From NCBI RefSeq assembly GCF_001039275.2, contig NZ_CP030117.1:2480001-2544000 (forward strand): a stretch of DNA of 64,000 nucleotides, written 5' to 3'. The DNA comes from Brevibacillus brevis (GTDB lineage Bacteria > Bacillota > Bacilli > Brevibacillales > Brevibacillaceae). Under the pieces are notes generated by a model. That model worked only from the letters and a program-made list of their open reading frames with translations, did not search any database and was not told the origin of the DNA. Positions 45,139-53,836 of this stretch are shown one piece after another (within the stretch, counting starts at the first letter, position 1; each line of letters opens with the position of its first letter). The position numbers were made by a program, and so were the translations under genes.

Positions 45139-46269
45139 ATGATCAAAACGATCTTATTTGATGTTGACGGGGTTATGTTGAGTGAAGAGCGTTACTTTGA
45201 TGCTTCTGCATTGACGGTGTGGGAATTTTTGTACAGCCCGCAGTATGTAGGGCTTGCAGGCGAGGAATTCACGCCTGCGCCAGAAGAAGCGCAAATCAGA
45301 CGAGTGCGCGAGCAAGTTTTCGCTCATGATGAAGTGCTGAATTTCATCAAGTCACGTGGAATCAACTCCAACTGGGACATGGTTTTCCTCGCGTTTTCCT
45401 ATCAGTTGATTCGTTTGATTGAAGCGGTTAAAACGCAAGTACCAGAAGCAACGAGCCTTCTTGTCGAACAAATTGATCGACCGCAACTGGCAAAAGTGAA
45501 AGAGTGGGCAGCCACTTATGCTCCTGATTTCCAAGTAGACTACGCAGCGTTCACCGCAGATTTTGCCAAAGGTTCCGCACAAAAAGCAGAAATGCTGCTC
45601 TACTTAAATCAAATTGCAAAAGAGCGTTGCGGTGTTTCAACAGAAATGTTCTCTCGCAATAGTGATCTATGGCAGTTGATTCAAAAGACGTTTCAAGAAT
45701 GGTATCTCGGTGATGAGCGCGTGGCGGCATCGATTGGTCGTGAAACCATGCAGCCAGGCAAGAAGGGCTTCTTGTCAGACGAGATTCCGATTGTACCGCC
45801 TGCAGAAATGGTGGAGTTGTTTCGCACATTAAAAGAAAAAGGATACACACTGGGAATTGGAACAGGGCGCCCTACGATCGAGACGCATGTTCCCCTCCGT
45901 GAGATGAACATACTGGAATGGTTCGACCCGAACCGTGTCGTAACTGCCTCTCACGTACTCGATGCGGAAGAAGCGTTTCCTAGCTTTGCGCCGATGTCCA
46001 AGCCACACCCATATTCCTATGTAAAAGGGCTGCTCGGACTCGATGCACCGATTAGCGATGCTGTCCATTTTTCATTGCCAATCGAAAATGGAGAAGAGGT
46101 GCTGATCGTCGGCGATTCTCTCGCAGATTTTCTAGCGGCTCGCTCGATCGGTTGCAAGTTTGCAGCGACATTGACTGGACTGTCTGGTCAAGACGCACGC
46201 AGCAAGTTTGAAGAGGAAAAAGCAGATTTTATTCTCGATGATGTTCGCGATATCCTTTCCATTTTGTAG
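45139..46269 (+). CDS. HAD-superfamily hydrolase with a large insert
   Basis: A 376-residue cytosolic protein. HAD motif I is 'ILFDVDGVML' (Asp8, Asp10), motif II 'LGIGTGRPTIETH', and motifs III/IV 'MSKPHPYSYVKG' and 'LIVGDSLADFLAARSIG'. About 200 residues between motifs I and II form a long helical cap, longer than in most phosphatases of this type. ATG follows AGGAGTG, 14 bp after resE, so it may share the resDE transcript. In B. subtilis sigX follows resE instead. Substrate unknown. Confidence 0.8.
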   Translation: MIKTILFDVDGVMLSEERYFDASALTVWEFLYSPQYVGLAGEEFTPAPEEAQIRRVREQVFAHDEVLNFIKSRGINSNWDMVFLAFSYQLIRLIEAVKTQVPEATSLLVEQIDRPQLAKVKEWAATYAPDFQVDYAAFTADFAKGSAQKAEMLLYLNQIAKERCGVSTEMFSRNSDLWQLIQKTFQEWYLGDERVAASIGRETMQPGKKGFLSDEIPIVPPAEMVELFRTLKEKGYTLGIGTGRPTIETHVPLREMNILEWFDPNRVVTASHVLDAEEAFPSFAPMSKPHPYSYVKGLLGLDAPISDAVHFSLPIENGEEVLIVGDSLADFLAARSIGCKFAATLTGLSGQDARSKFEEEKADFILDDVRDILSIL

Positions 46270-46272
46270 ATG

Positions 46273-46308
46273 AAAAACTCCGCCGTATGTAAAAACGGCG
46301 GAGTTTTT
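46273..46308. terminator. Bidirectional terminator between convergent genes
   Basis: A perfect 14-bp stem (46273-46286 with 46295-46308, core AACTCCGCCGT) with A and T tracts at both ends serves both strands. Confidence 0.85.
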
Positions 46309-46584
46309 TTATTCCCAACAAATCGATTGCAAGCATTTGAAGCGAAAGGCGTGAATCAAAAAGGATTCTATCATGTTGTGACGTACGATTACTTCGAAAG
46401 AACCATCCTCTCGTGAAAAAAACAGGACATCCGTGTAGTCTTTGTTCCCCTCAAAATAACGACGTACCTCTTTGACACGTGCTCGCATGGACTCGGATTT
46501 AACGACTATGTGGTAGGTAGCATCTTGTTGTGAAATTTGTTCCTTGATCTCAATTTCTTCTTTATTAAAGGTGTAATGGAACAA
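46309..46584 (-). CDS. Hypothetical 91-residue protein
   Basis: A small cytosolic protein beginning MFHYTFNKEEIEIKEQI with a basic/acidic central helix and the C-terminal part 'EVIVRHNMIESFLIHAFRFK'. The frame is open to 46638 inside the transporter gene, but a TTG at 46584 stands 8 nt after GAGGAGG, so I use it. It would be co-transcribed with the upstream transporter (17-bp gap). No family recognised. Confidence 0.6.
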   Translation of the reverse strand: MFHYTFNKEEIEIKEQISQQDATYHIVVKSESMRARVKEVRRYFEGNKDYTDVLFFSREDGSFEVIVRHNMIESFLIHAFRFKCLQSICWE

Positions 46585-46600
46585 TAGGGGTTCCTCCTCA

Positions 46601-47881
46601 CTAAATAAAATAGCGCAGGTACACGTAGACATGGGCAATCAAGATAGACAGGATCATCAACGGGAAGGCGACCTTCATAAAGCTGAAAAAGCCGATATGA
46701 TGTCCTTCCTTTGCAGCTAAGCCAGCAACAATCACGTTGGCACTCGCTCCAATCAAGGTCCCGTTTCCTCCTAAACACGCCCCGAGTGCAAGGCTCCACC
46801 AAAGAGGCTCCAGGTTGGTGATCCCGAGAGCTCCCATTTCCTTGATCATCGGAATCATGGTGGCAACGAACGGGATATTGTCGACAAAAGCAGAGGCGAT
46901 TGCGCTCAACCAGAGGATCAACAGGGAGGTATTCAATGGATCTCCACCCGTCAGATTCATCGCTTCCGTTGCGAGCTTTTTGATCACACCTGTTTCCACT
47001 AACCCAGAGACGAGAACAAACAGACCGATGAAGAAGAAAATCGTATTCCACTCGACTTTGCTGATCGCGTCTTCCAAATAATGCTCTCCAGTAAGGAGGA
47101 GCAAAAGAAAAGCTCCAGTTAAAGCGATCGTTGCCGACTCCAAATGAAGGGCCCCATGAAGCATGAAACCAATAATGGTCAATCCCATCACGGTCAAGGA
47201 CTTTTTCAATAAACGGCTGTCGGTAATTTCATCGCGCTCATTTAACTGCATGATTTTTGCACTCAAATCAGGTGACGTTACTAGCTGTTTACGGTAAATC
47301 AAGACCAAGCAAACAACCGTTACAGCGAGAATCACGATGATAATTGGGCTCAAATTCACAAGAAATTTCATAAAATCAAGCTCCGGTACAGAGCTGCCAA
47401 TCATGATATTCGGGGGGTCACCGATCAGCGTAGCGGTTCCTCCGGCATTAGAAGCGATAATTTCACTGATTAAAAAAGGAATCGGATTAAGCTCAAGCTG
47501 GCGGGCGATGCTAAACGTCACAGGTACGATGAGAAGTACAGTGGTAACGTTGTCCAAAAAGGCAGAGGCAACGGCCGTGATCAAGCTCAGGTAAACAAGG
47601 ATGCGAATCGGTTTACCCTTTGCGACCTTTGCCGCACGGATGGCCACATACTTGAATACACCAGTCTGTGCCGTAATGGCAACCAAGATCATCATCCCAA
47701 TAAGTAGGCCGAGCGTGTTAAAGTCGATATGGTGAATTGCTTGTTCTTGTGTAACGATCCCGAACAAGACCATGAGAATTCCGCCAGACATGGCGACGAT
47801 GGTTCGATGTAACTTTTCGCTAATAATAAATGCATAGGTAACTAAAAAGATACCAATAGCGAATAATGCCTGGTTCGTCAT
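46601..47881 (-). CDS. ArsB/NhaD-like ion transporter family protein
   Basis: A 426-residue membrane protein with about 11-12 helices. The repeat pattern is typical of the ArsB/NhaD superfamily: two related halves, each with a conserved reentrant segment ('AFLDNVTTVLLIVPVTF' and 'AFVDNIPFVATMIPMI'), and 'EIIASNAGGTATLIGDPPNIM'. It may export arsenite or exchange Na+/H+; the motif set is shared, so the ion is not decided. No arsenic genes lie nearby. ATG follows AAGGAAGGAGC. Confidence 0.82.
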   Translation of the reverse strand: MTNQALFAIGIFLVTYAFIISEKLHRTIVAMSGGILMVLFGIVTQEQAIHHIDFNTLGLLIGMMILVAITAQTGVFKYVAIRAAKVAKGKPIRILVYLSLITAVASAFLDNVTTVLLIVPVTFSIARQLELNPIPFLISEIIASNAGGTATLIGDPPNIMIGSSVPELDFMKFLVNLSPIIIVILAVTVVCLVLIYRKQLVTSPDLSAKIMQLNERDEITDSRLLKKSLTVMGLTIIGFMLHGALHLESATIALTGAFLLLLLTGEHYLEDAISKVEWNTIFFFIGLFVLVSGLVETGVIKKLATEAMNLTGGDPLNTSLLILWLSAIASAFVDNIPFVATMIPMIKEMGALGITNLEPLWWSLALGACLGGNGTLIGASANVIVAGLAAKEGHHIGFFSFMKVAFPLMILSILIAHVYVYLRYFI

Positions 47882-47920
47882 AAGAAGCTCCTTCCTTGGT
47901 GTGTAGAATTATCTTGTCCT

Positions 47921-47949
47921 ATTATAGCTCTAACCAAAATAAGGGTAAA
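47921..47949 (-). promoter_or_regulatory. Sigma-A promoter of the transporter gene
   Basis: On the minus strand TTTACC (47949-47944), 17 nt, then TATAAT (47926-47921). Confidence 0.7.
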
Positions 47950-47950
47950 G

Positions 47951-47977
47951 AAAAAGACCCGGCATAGGGCCAGGTCT
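47951..47977 (-). terminator. Terminator after serA
   Basis: On the minus strand AGACCTGGC pairs with GCCGGGTCT (one mismatch), then TTTTTC. It lies just upstream of the transporter promoter. Confidence 0.75.
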
Positions 47978-47999
47978 ATTCTCGTGCGGAAGGGAGAAC

Positions 48000-49583
48000 C
48001 TACAGCTCGATTTGTGTAACGCTTTTCACTTCTGCTAGCTCGCCCATCGTATCGAGAAGCTCTGGCGTCAATGGTTTGTCGACAGAGAGCATCATGATCG
48101 CGTCTCCACCAATATCACGGCGTCCTACCTGCATCGTTGCGATGTTCACGCTGTTTTCACCCAAGATGGAACCGACACGCCCGATCACACCTGGACGGTC
48201 ATTATGGTGAATGTAGAGGAGGTAGCCCTCCGGCGCTACGTCAATCGCAAAGTCGTCAATTTTCACAATACGCGCACCGTAACCATTGAGTCGCGTTCCA
48301 GCCACTGTGCGTGTCTCTTGCGTCGTTTTTAAGCTAACGGTCAGTAAGTTCGTAAAGCCTTTGTTTTGTGCTGCCTTTTGCTCTGTTACGGTTATGTCGC
48401 GCACTTTTGCTAGAATCGGGGCATTCACATAGTTGACTTCCTCGCCCAAACGGAAGGACAGCACGCCTTTGAGGACTGTGCGAGTCAGCGGGGACGTGTC
48501 TACATCCGTCAACTCACCGCTATATTTAATCGAAATCTCCGAAATGGAACCTACTGTCACTTGGGCAAGGAAGTGGCCCAGCTTTTCACCCAACGTAAAG
48601 TACGGTTGGACTTTTTCCATAACGTGTGCAGGGATCGAAGGCAAATTCACGGCGTTTTTGAATGGCTCGTCACGTAGAACTTTCAGGATTTCTTCCGATA
48701 CGTCTACGGCCACGTTTTCCTGTGCTTCAATGGTCGAAGCTCCCAGATGTGGAGTCGTTACTACCTGTGGCAGACCGACGAGAGGGTTGTCTACTGGTGG
48801 TTCTTCTTCAAAGACATCCAGAGCTGCTCCTGCGACTTTTCCTGCGGTAATCGCCTCGTAGAGAGCTTTCTCGTCAATGATTCCCCCACGAGCGCAGTTG
48901 ATCAAGCGAACGCCATCTTTCATTTTCGCGAATTCACGCGTGCTGATGATATGGCGGGTTTCTTTTGTCAGCGGAGTATGGACGGTAATAAAATCTGCTT
49001 TGCGGCAAATTTCGTCGACAGTTGCGTTGGTTACACCCATCTTTTCTGCACGTTCCTCGGTCATGAAAGGATCGAAGCCCATGACGGACATACCAAATGC
49101 TTTTGCACGCTTCGCAACCTCTGAACCAATACGGCCCATACCGATGACTCCCAGTACCTTGTTGTTCAGCTCAACCCCTTGGAAGCTTTTGCGATCCCAT
49201 GTACCGTCTACCAGCTTCTTGTGAGCTTGAGGGATGTTACGAGCGACAGCCATCAGCATGGCAAACGAATGCTCCGCAGTAGAGATGGTGTTGCCATCTG
49301 GAGCGTTGATGACGGGAATACCTGCTTGGGTGGCAGCGTTGATATCAATGTTATCGACCCCAACACCTGCACGGCCGACTGCCTTCAGCTTTTTGCCGGC
49401 AGCGAGTACTTCTGCTGTTACCTGGGTTTGGCTGCGTACGAGGAGTGCATCGTAATCGCCAATCACATCGATCAGTTCGGCAGGGGAGAGGTTTGTTTGA
49501 CGAACAACTTCTACATCAGAAGCGTCCAAGAGCTGTTGAATTCCAAATTCGCTAAGTGGGTCGGTAATAAGTACTTTATACAT
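48000..49583 (-). CDS. serA: D-3-phosphoglycerate dehydrogenase
   Basis: A 527-residue enzyme for the first step of serine synthesis. NAD-binding 'VIGMGRIGSEVAKRAKAFGM', substrate/catalytic Arg in 'LINCARGGIIDEKAL', Glu in 'VFEEEPP' and His in 'TPHLGAST'. An intervening (ASB) domain and a C-terminal ACT domain ('LYIHHNDRPGVIGRVGSIL') provide serine feedback. ATG 49583 overlaps the upstream gene's stop by 8 bp; a TTG two codons earlier is also possible. It is under T-box control as second gene. Confidence 0.95.
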   Translation of the reverse strand: MYKVLITDPLSEFGIQQLLDASDVEVVRQTNLSPAELIDVIGDYDALLVRSQTQVTAEVLAAGKKLKAVGRAGVGVDNIDINAATQAGIPVINAPDGNTISTAEHSFAMLMAVARNIPQAHKKLVDGTWDRKSFQGVELNNKVLGVIGMGRIGSEVAKRAKAFGMSVMGFDPFMTEERAEKMGVTNATVDEICRKADFITVHTPLTKETRHIISTREFAKMKDGVRLINCARGGIIDEKALYEAITAGKVAGAALDVFEEEPPVDNPLVGLPQVVTTPHLGASTIEAQENVAVDVSEEILKVLRDEPFKNAVNLPSIPAHVMEKVQPYFTLGEKLGHFLAQVTVGSISEISIKYSGELTDVDTSPLTRTVLKGVLSFRLGEEVNYVNAPILAKVRDITVTEQKAAQNKGFTNLLTVSLKTTQETRTVAGTRLNGYGARIVKIDDFAIDVAPEGYLLYIHHNDRPGVIGRVGSILGENSVNIATMQVGRRDIGGDAIMMLSVDKPLTPELLDTMGELAEVKSVTQIEL

Positions 49584-50730
49584 GTGCAATGAGCACCTCC
49601 TGAGCAGCTTTTACACCAGCACCCAGCTCAACTGGGGCACCGATTTGGTGAAGCGACAATTCGATGGCGGAAATGACTTGCAGGACATCCAATGGCTCGC
49701 AATACCCCATATGCCCGATGCGGAAAATTTTGCCTTTCAGGTGCTGCTGGCCACCAGCAATCGTGATGTTGAATTGCTGCGTTAACATTTTGCGGAGAGC
49801 TTCTGCATGAAAGACACCCTCAGGATCGCAAGAAGTAACGGTTGTCGATGCGTACTGATCTTCGGCCATCAGTTTGATGTTTAATGCCCTCATCGCTGCG
49901 CGAGTCATGTCTCTCATCAGTTCATGGCGCTTTACGATAGCTGGCAAGCCTTCTTCCTCCATCATATCCAATACTTCGGCGAGACCGAAAATGAGGGATA
50001 CAGCGGGCGTATACGGAGTTGTTTGCTCTGCCAGGCTCTTGCGGTATGCTTTCAGGTCCAAATAGAAGGCGAGCGATTTGTTTTGCTCAATCACTTGCCA
50101 TGCGCGTTCACTTGCAGCGAGGAAGGCAAGGCCTGTTGGCAGCATGAAAGCTTTTTGCGAGCCGGTTACCACGATATCGACACCCCAAGCGTCCATTTCG
50201 CATGGAACCGCACCGAGGTTGCTTACTGCATCGACAATGAAGAGGGCGTCCGAATGTGTACGGATTGTTTTCGCCAAGTCAGCAATCGGATTTTCTACCC
50301 CAGTGGATGTTTCACAGTAGGTGGCGAATACGGCTTTTACTTGCGGTTTTTTTTGCAGGAATGTTTCAACCAGGTCAGGTGTTACGGCGTTTCCCCAAGG
50401 GACTTCTAACCGATGGGCGATGATACCATAACGCTCGCAAATTTTTGCAAAGCGCTCACCAAATGCACCGCTAACGAGGACGGCAGCTTCATCGCCTGGT
50501 TGGAGCGTATTTACGACGCCCATCTCCAGTGCACTCGTTCCACTACCTGCCAAGATGTATACGTCCTGCTTGGTACCAAAGTAAGGCTTCAATCTTTCAG
50601 CAGTACGGGCGAAAAGAGCGGAGAACTTGCCGCTGCGGTGTCCAATCATCGGTTGGCTCATTGCTGTTTGAACACGTGGTGGAATGGGTGTAGGACCAGG
50701 GATTCTCAAGATCATTTTGTCTGCAAACAT
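49576..50730 (-). CDS. Class V aminotransferase, probable phosphoserine or alanine-glyoxylate aminotransferase
   Basis: A 384-residue PLP enzyme of the alanine-glyoxylate/serine-pyruvate group. It begins 'RIPGPTPIPPRVQTAMSQPMIGHR', the PLP Lys is in 'VTGSQKAFMLPTGLAF', and 'IVDAVSNLGAVPCEMDAWGVDI' holds the PLP-ring Asp. It overlaps serA by 8 bp and its leader is a serine-type T-box. I infer that it supplies the phosphoserine (or serine) transamination step that SerC performs elsewhere, but annotation by family alone would be alanine-glyoxylate aminotransferase. ATG follows AGGAGGAG. Confidence 0.85.
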   Translation of the reverse strand: MFADKMILRIPGPTPIPPRVQTAMSQPMIGHRSGKFSALFARTAERLKPYFGTKQDVYILAGSGTSALEMGVVNTLQPGDEAAVLVSGAFGERFAKICERYGIIAHRLEVPWGNAVTPDLVETFLQKKPQVKAVFATYCETSTGVENPIADLAKTIRTHSDALFIVDAVSNLGAVPCEMDAWGVDIVVTGSQKAFMLPTGLAFLAASERAWQVIEQNKSLAFYLDLKAYRKSLAEQTTPYTPAVSLIFGLAEVLDMMEEEGLPAIVKRHELMRDMTRAAMRALNIKLMAEDQYASTTVTSCDPEGVFHAEALRKMLTQQFNITIAGGQQHLKGKIFRIGHMGYCEPLDVLQVISAIELSLHQIGAPVELGAGVKAAQEVLIAHV

Positions 50731-50761
50731 GGTTTTCTCCTCCTATATATGTGCATATCAA

Positions 50762-51050
50762 AAAAACCTCCCGTTCTCACACTGCTCCTATTACAGAACA
50801 GTGAGGGACGAGAGGCTTTGCTTCGCGGTGCCACCCTCATTCGCTCCTTTTTTCTCAAAAAAGAGCCTTGGTAGGTACATGACCTAAAAGAGATAACGGA
50901 TCTACCGTTTGCGTCTACTGGGATGGTGAACCCTCTTTTCAACGCAGCAGCTCAGAAGTGCTTAACCGTGGGAGAAAACGCCGATTCGCAGCAACCATCG
51001 GCTCTCTGGGGATTTCTCGATCACAGCGTTTCTTCGTCAACGCCGTTGTT
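50762..51050 (-). promoter_or_regulatory. T-box riboswitch, probable serine type
   Basis: The leader on the minus strand has a Stem I with the distal GATGGTTGCTGCGAATC loop region, the T-box sequence GGGTGGCACCGCG (50836-50824) and a terminator (about 50817-50766: CCTCTCGT ... ACGGGAGG then T7). By its distance from the conserved TGAGCTG the specifier codon reads AGC (50962-50960), a serine codon. Uncharged tRNA-Ser would pair here and allow read-through into the aminotransferase-serA genes. The motif call is secure; the specifier is read by pattern. Confidence 0.85.
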
Positions 51051-51079
51051 TTATAAGGTGTTTCGTAAGATTTGTACTT

Positions 51080-51108
51080 ACGATATCACGTCAAAATAAC
51101 ACCGTCAA
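51080..51108 (-). promoter_or_regulatory. Sigma-A promoter of the serine T-box operon
   Basis: TTGACG (51108-51103), a 17-nt spacer and TATCGT (51085-51080) on the minus strand. A 7-bp dyad TCGTAAG/CTTACGA (51063-51083) overlaps the -10. Confidence 0.65.
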
Positions 51109-51127
51109 GAAGAAAAACGAGAAAAAA

Positions 51128-51162
51128 TGAACATTAATTATTTTAAAACGGTTATCGTTCGT
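51128..51162. promoter_or_regulatory. Pair of CGAAC-core boxes (PurR-like), proximal
   Basis: TGAACATTAAT on the plus strand (51128-51138) faces ACGAACGATAA on the minus strand (51162-51152), 13 bp apart. It lies 20-55 bp upstream of the serine operon -35. Weak match to the PurBox. Confidence 0.4.
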
Positions 51163-51210
51163 GAATAATACTCTAATTCATGTTGAAAACAGTATAAAAA
51201 TGACCAAAAC

Positions 51211-51267
51211 ACGAACATTAAGATATTGACATCACAAAAAATGGAAAAAACGCGTTTTAATGTTCGG
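51211..51267. promoter_or_regulatory. Pair of CGAAC-core boxes (PurR-like), distal
   Basis: ACGAACATTAA on the plus strand (51211-51221) faces CCGAACATTAA on the minus strand (51267-51257), which with its A-rich flank fits the Bacillus PurBox AWWWCCGAACWWT fully. The 230-bp AT-rich stretch 51120-51350 holds no gene. Confidence 0.5.
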
Positions 51268-51361
51268 TTTTTGCTGTTGTTTTTATCTTACCGAAAAATC
51301 TCAAAAGAAAGAACGGGAAATTGTCGATCATTCGTTCAGAGGAGGAGAGGAGAGCATAATG

Positions 51362-51395
51362 AAAAACCTCTTACATACCGGAGTACGTAAGAGGT
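51362..51395 (-). terminator. Terminator after the ferredoxin gene
   Basis: On the minus strand ACCTCTTAC pairs with GTAAGAGGT, followed by TTTTTC. Confidence 0.8.
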
Positions 51396-51418
51396 CTCTT
51401 CCATTAGTAGATGGAATA

Positions 51419-51661
<243 letters not shown>

Positions 51662-51728
51662 CTATCATAGATCATTGTATGCTCTTGGTGACAAGATTTC
51701 AAGATTGAATCAGTCTAAAAATGTACGA

Positions 51729-52640
51729 CTACTTATAAAGAGGGATTTCAGGTGCCTTCAACACGGAGTAGAGCTGTGTATTTAAGCGTTTAAAATCTCC
51801 CGCAGATACTGCATCTGTCGCGTTCAAAATCTTTACGGCAGCGGCTAAATCCTTGATTCCTAGTGCTTGAACTTCGTTAGATGCGATGAGTAAATCAAGT
51901 CTTGCAGTCAGGTCCTCAGGATTATAGCTGCTCCATTGATTGCTTGCCGACATGGCCACAGCTGCGAGATAGGTGCGGTAATGGAACGGATACTGCTTCC
52001 ACTGCGCGGTGTTAACGGCTCCAGGTAATTGCTTCGGCATGGCTTGCTTCACCACATATGCCGATTCCCATGAAGCAATGGAGTGATAGACCATTTCCTG
52101 TGCGGTTAGCCAATTATTTTGAAAAAGTGTCAGGCTAGCCCCAATGGAAGCAGGCGTAGCATTATTTTGATCGGAACGAATCTGCTCCATACTATCCAAA
52201 TACGCCCGTACACTGTTCGTAAAAGTGGCATGAGCTTGTCTCAGCATGGGTGACGTCGGCAAAGGAACGTTTTTCTCCAGCTCTTTCCTTGTCTGTTCAG
52301 CCAATTTGCTGAGTTGCTTCAAGCCATCCGTCCGTTCATTTTCATTCATTTGATTCCATTTATCCATCGTATCAAAATGTGCTTGTTTCAGATCAAGCAG
52401 CGGTGCATAAACGGCATAGTAAAATCGGATAAAGTCCTGTTCGTTGTACAGCTTTTGCTCACGCAGCAGTTTTTCTTTTTCGGCTTCCTTTTTCTCTGCT
52501 TCGAGTACGGCGGCTTGTTCCGATTCCAATTGTGTCTTCATATAATGGGCCCCGAAAAAAAATCCACCAACTGTGCATGCAAGTGTTATGATGATCATGT
52601 ACGCCATCATAAATTCAGTTCTTTTCAATCGTTTTGTCAT
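51729..52640 (-). CDS. Membrane-anchored hypothetical protein with coiled coil
   Basis: A 303-residue protein: N-terminal helix ('FMMAYMIIITLACTVGGFFFGA'), a charged coiled-coil stretch with many Glu/Lys/Ala (residues about 35-65), then an all-helical domain outside the membrane. No catalytic motif is seen. ATG 52640 follows TTGGAGGAT. It is divergent from ypbB. I do not recognise a family; a structural or signalling role is possible but not shown. Confidence 0.7.
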   Translation of the reverse strand: MTKRLKRTEFMMAYMIIITLACTVGGFFFGAHYMKTQLESEQAAVLEAEKKEAEKEKLLREQKLYNEQDFIRFYYAVYAPLLDLKQAHFDTMDKWNQMNENERTDGLKQLSKLAEQTRKELEKNVPLPTSPMLRQAHATFTNSVRAYLDSMEQIRSDQNNATPASIGASLTLFQNNWLTAQEMVYHSIASWESAYVVKQAMPKQLPGAVNTAQWKQYPFHYRTYLAAVAMSASNQWSSYNPEDLTARLDLLIASNEVQALGIKDLAAAVKILNATDAVSAGDFKRLNTQLYSVLKAPEIPLYK

Positions 52641-52720
52641 ACTATCCTCCAAATACAATGATGCAGTTTACTTCGCTTACTTTGAGCGTTGAAAAATATA
52701 GAATGATGTAAGGAGTACCA

Positions 52721-53836
52721 ATGAACAGTCGGAACAGTGCGGCAGAGGAGCAGGACCTTTTATGTGCGGTCGCCTTGAATGCCATGTTACCTCTGGCCAA
52801 TGAACGAACGCTGCAATCAGCCTACTACATACTGCGTGGCAGAAAAGCCAATCAGACACTGCAAGATGTACATTTGTATACCCTTTATCCGTATTATCGG
52901 ATGTTTTCTCGTTTTCCAAGAGAGGATTGGGAGAAAATAGTTTCAACTTTATTTCAGGCGGGCTGGATTTTACCTGTTGATGCAGGTGGAACGAACTCGA
53001 AGCCGACGTTTACCTTTTCTGATACAGGATTGGAGCATGCCAAACATACGTACCAAAAATATCGCTTTGATAGATGGTTCGCACCTTTTACCCAGTCTGA
53101 CTTGGCGGAGAGAATCGAGCCATTTTGGAGCAGGCTTCATCTTATGGTGCAGACGATCTCGCAAATGCAGCATGGTGATCTTGGGTTCATTCCGGTCGTT
53201 TCGGACAAGACGACACAGCGTTGGGTAAAAAATCAATTGGCTGATGGGGCTATGCGAATCGCCTGGAAACAGCAATTGTCTGACGAGCTGTATCGACTGT
53301 GGGAGCCTTTGGATGAAAGTGTGCAGGAGCTTTTGTTTTGTCAACTGTCAGGAGCAGGCCAAGTCGGCAAGACCATGGGACAAGTAGCAGAGATTCGCCA
53401 AACGAGTCGTAGCTATCTCACGCTGCAATTTCGATACGGGCTTGCCGCGTCGATTCAGACGCTGCTTGCGGAGAGCAATCATTATCCTCTTTTATCAAAA
53501 CTTGTTACAGAATCACATAAGCTTGATCCACGTCTAACCGAAAGTGCTGCTCGAACGTACGCACTGCTTCAGACTGGCTGTGACAAAAAAGAAATAGCGA
53601 AGAAACGACAAATGAAAGAAAGCACGATAGAAGATCATTTGGTAGAGATTGCCTTGCGCTGTCCGGAATGGGACATGACAACATATTTGCCGAATGAGCT
53701 GGCAAAAGAGATCGTGGAGACGAGTGAGCGCCTCGATACAAGCAGACTCCGGCTCATCAAGGATCAATTGGAAGCGTCCGTAACGTATTTGCAAATCCGA
53801 TTGGCATTGGCACGAGCGACAAGGGGGACAAAATGA
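52721..53836 (+). CDS. YpbB-like helix-turn-helix protein
   Basis: A 371-residue cytosolic protein encoded directly before recQ, overlapping it by 4 bp. The C-terminal segment 'TYALLQTGCDKKEIAKKRQMKESTIEDHLVEIA' (about residues 280-315) is the helix-turn-helix found at the C-terminus of some RecQ helicases (HTH_40). This suggests a RecQ partner or a split RecQ module. ATG follows AAGGAGTACC. The rest of the protein is uncharacterised. Equivalent by position to B. subtilis ypbB. Confidence 0.8.
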   Translation: MNSRNSAAEEQDLLCAVALNAMLPLANERTLQSAYYILRGRKANQTLQDVHLYTLYPYYRMFSRFPREDWEKIVSTLFQAGWILPVDAGGTNSKPTFTFSDTGLEHAKHTYQKYRFDRWFAPFTQSDLAERIEPFWSRLHLMVQTISQMQHGDLGFIPVVSDKTTQRWVKNQLADGAMRIAWKQQLSDELYRLWEPLDESVQELLFCQLSGAGQVGKTMGQVAEIRQTSRSYLTLQFRYGLAASIQTLLAESNHYPLLSKLVTESHKLDPRLTESAARTYALLQTGCDKKEIAKKRQMKESTIEDHLVEIALRCPEWDMTTYLPNELAKEIVETSERLDTSRLRLIKDQLEASVTYLQIRLALARATRGTK

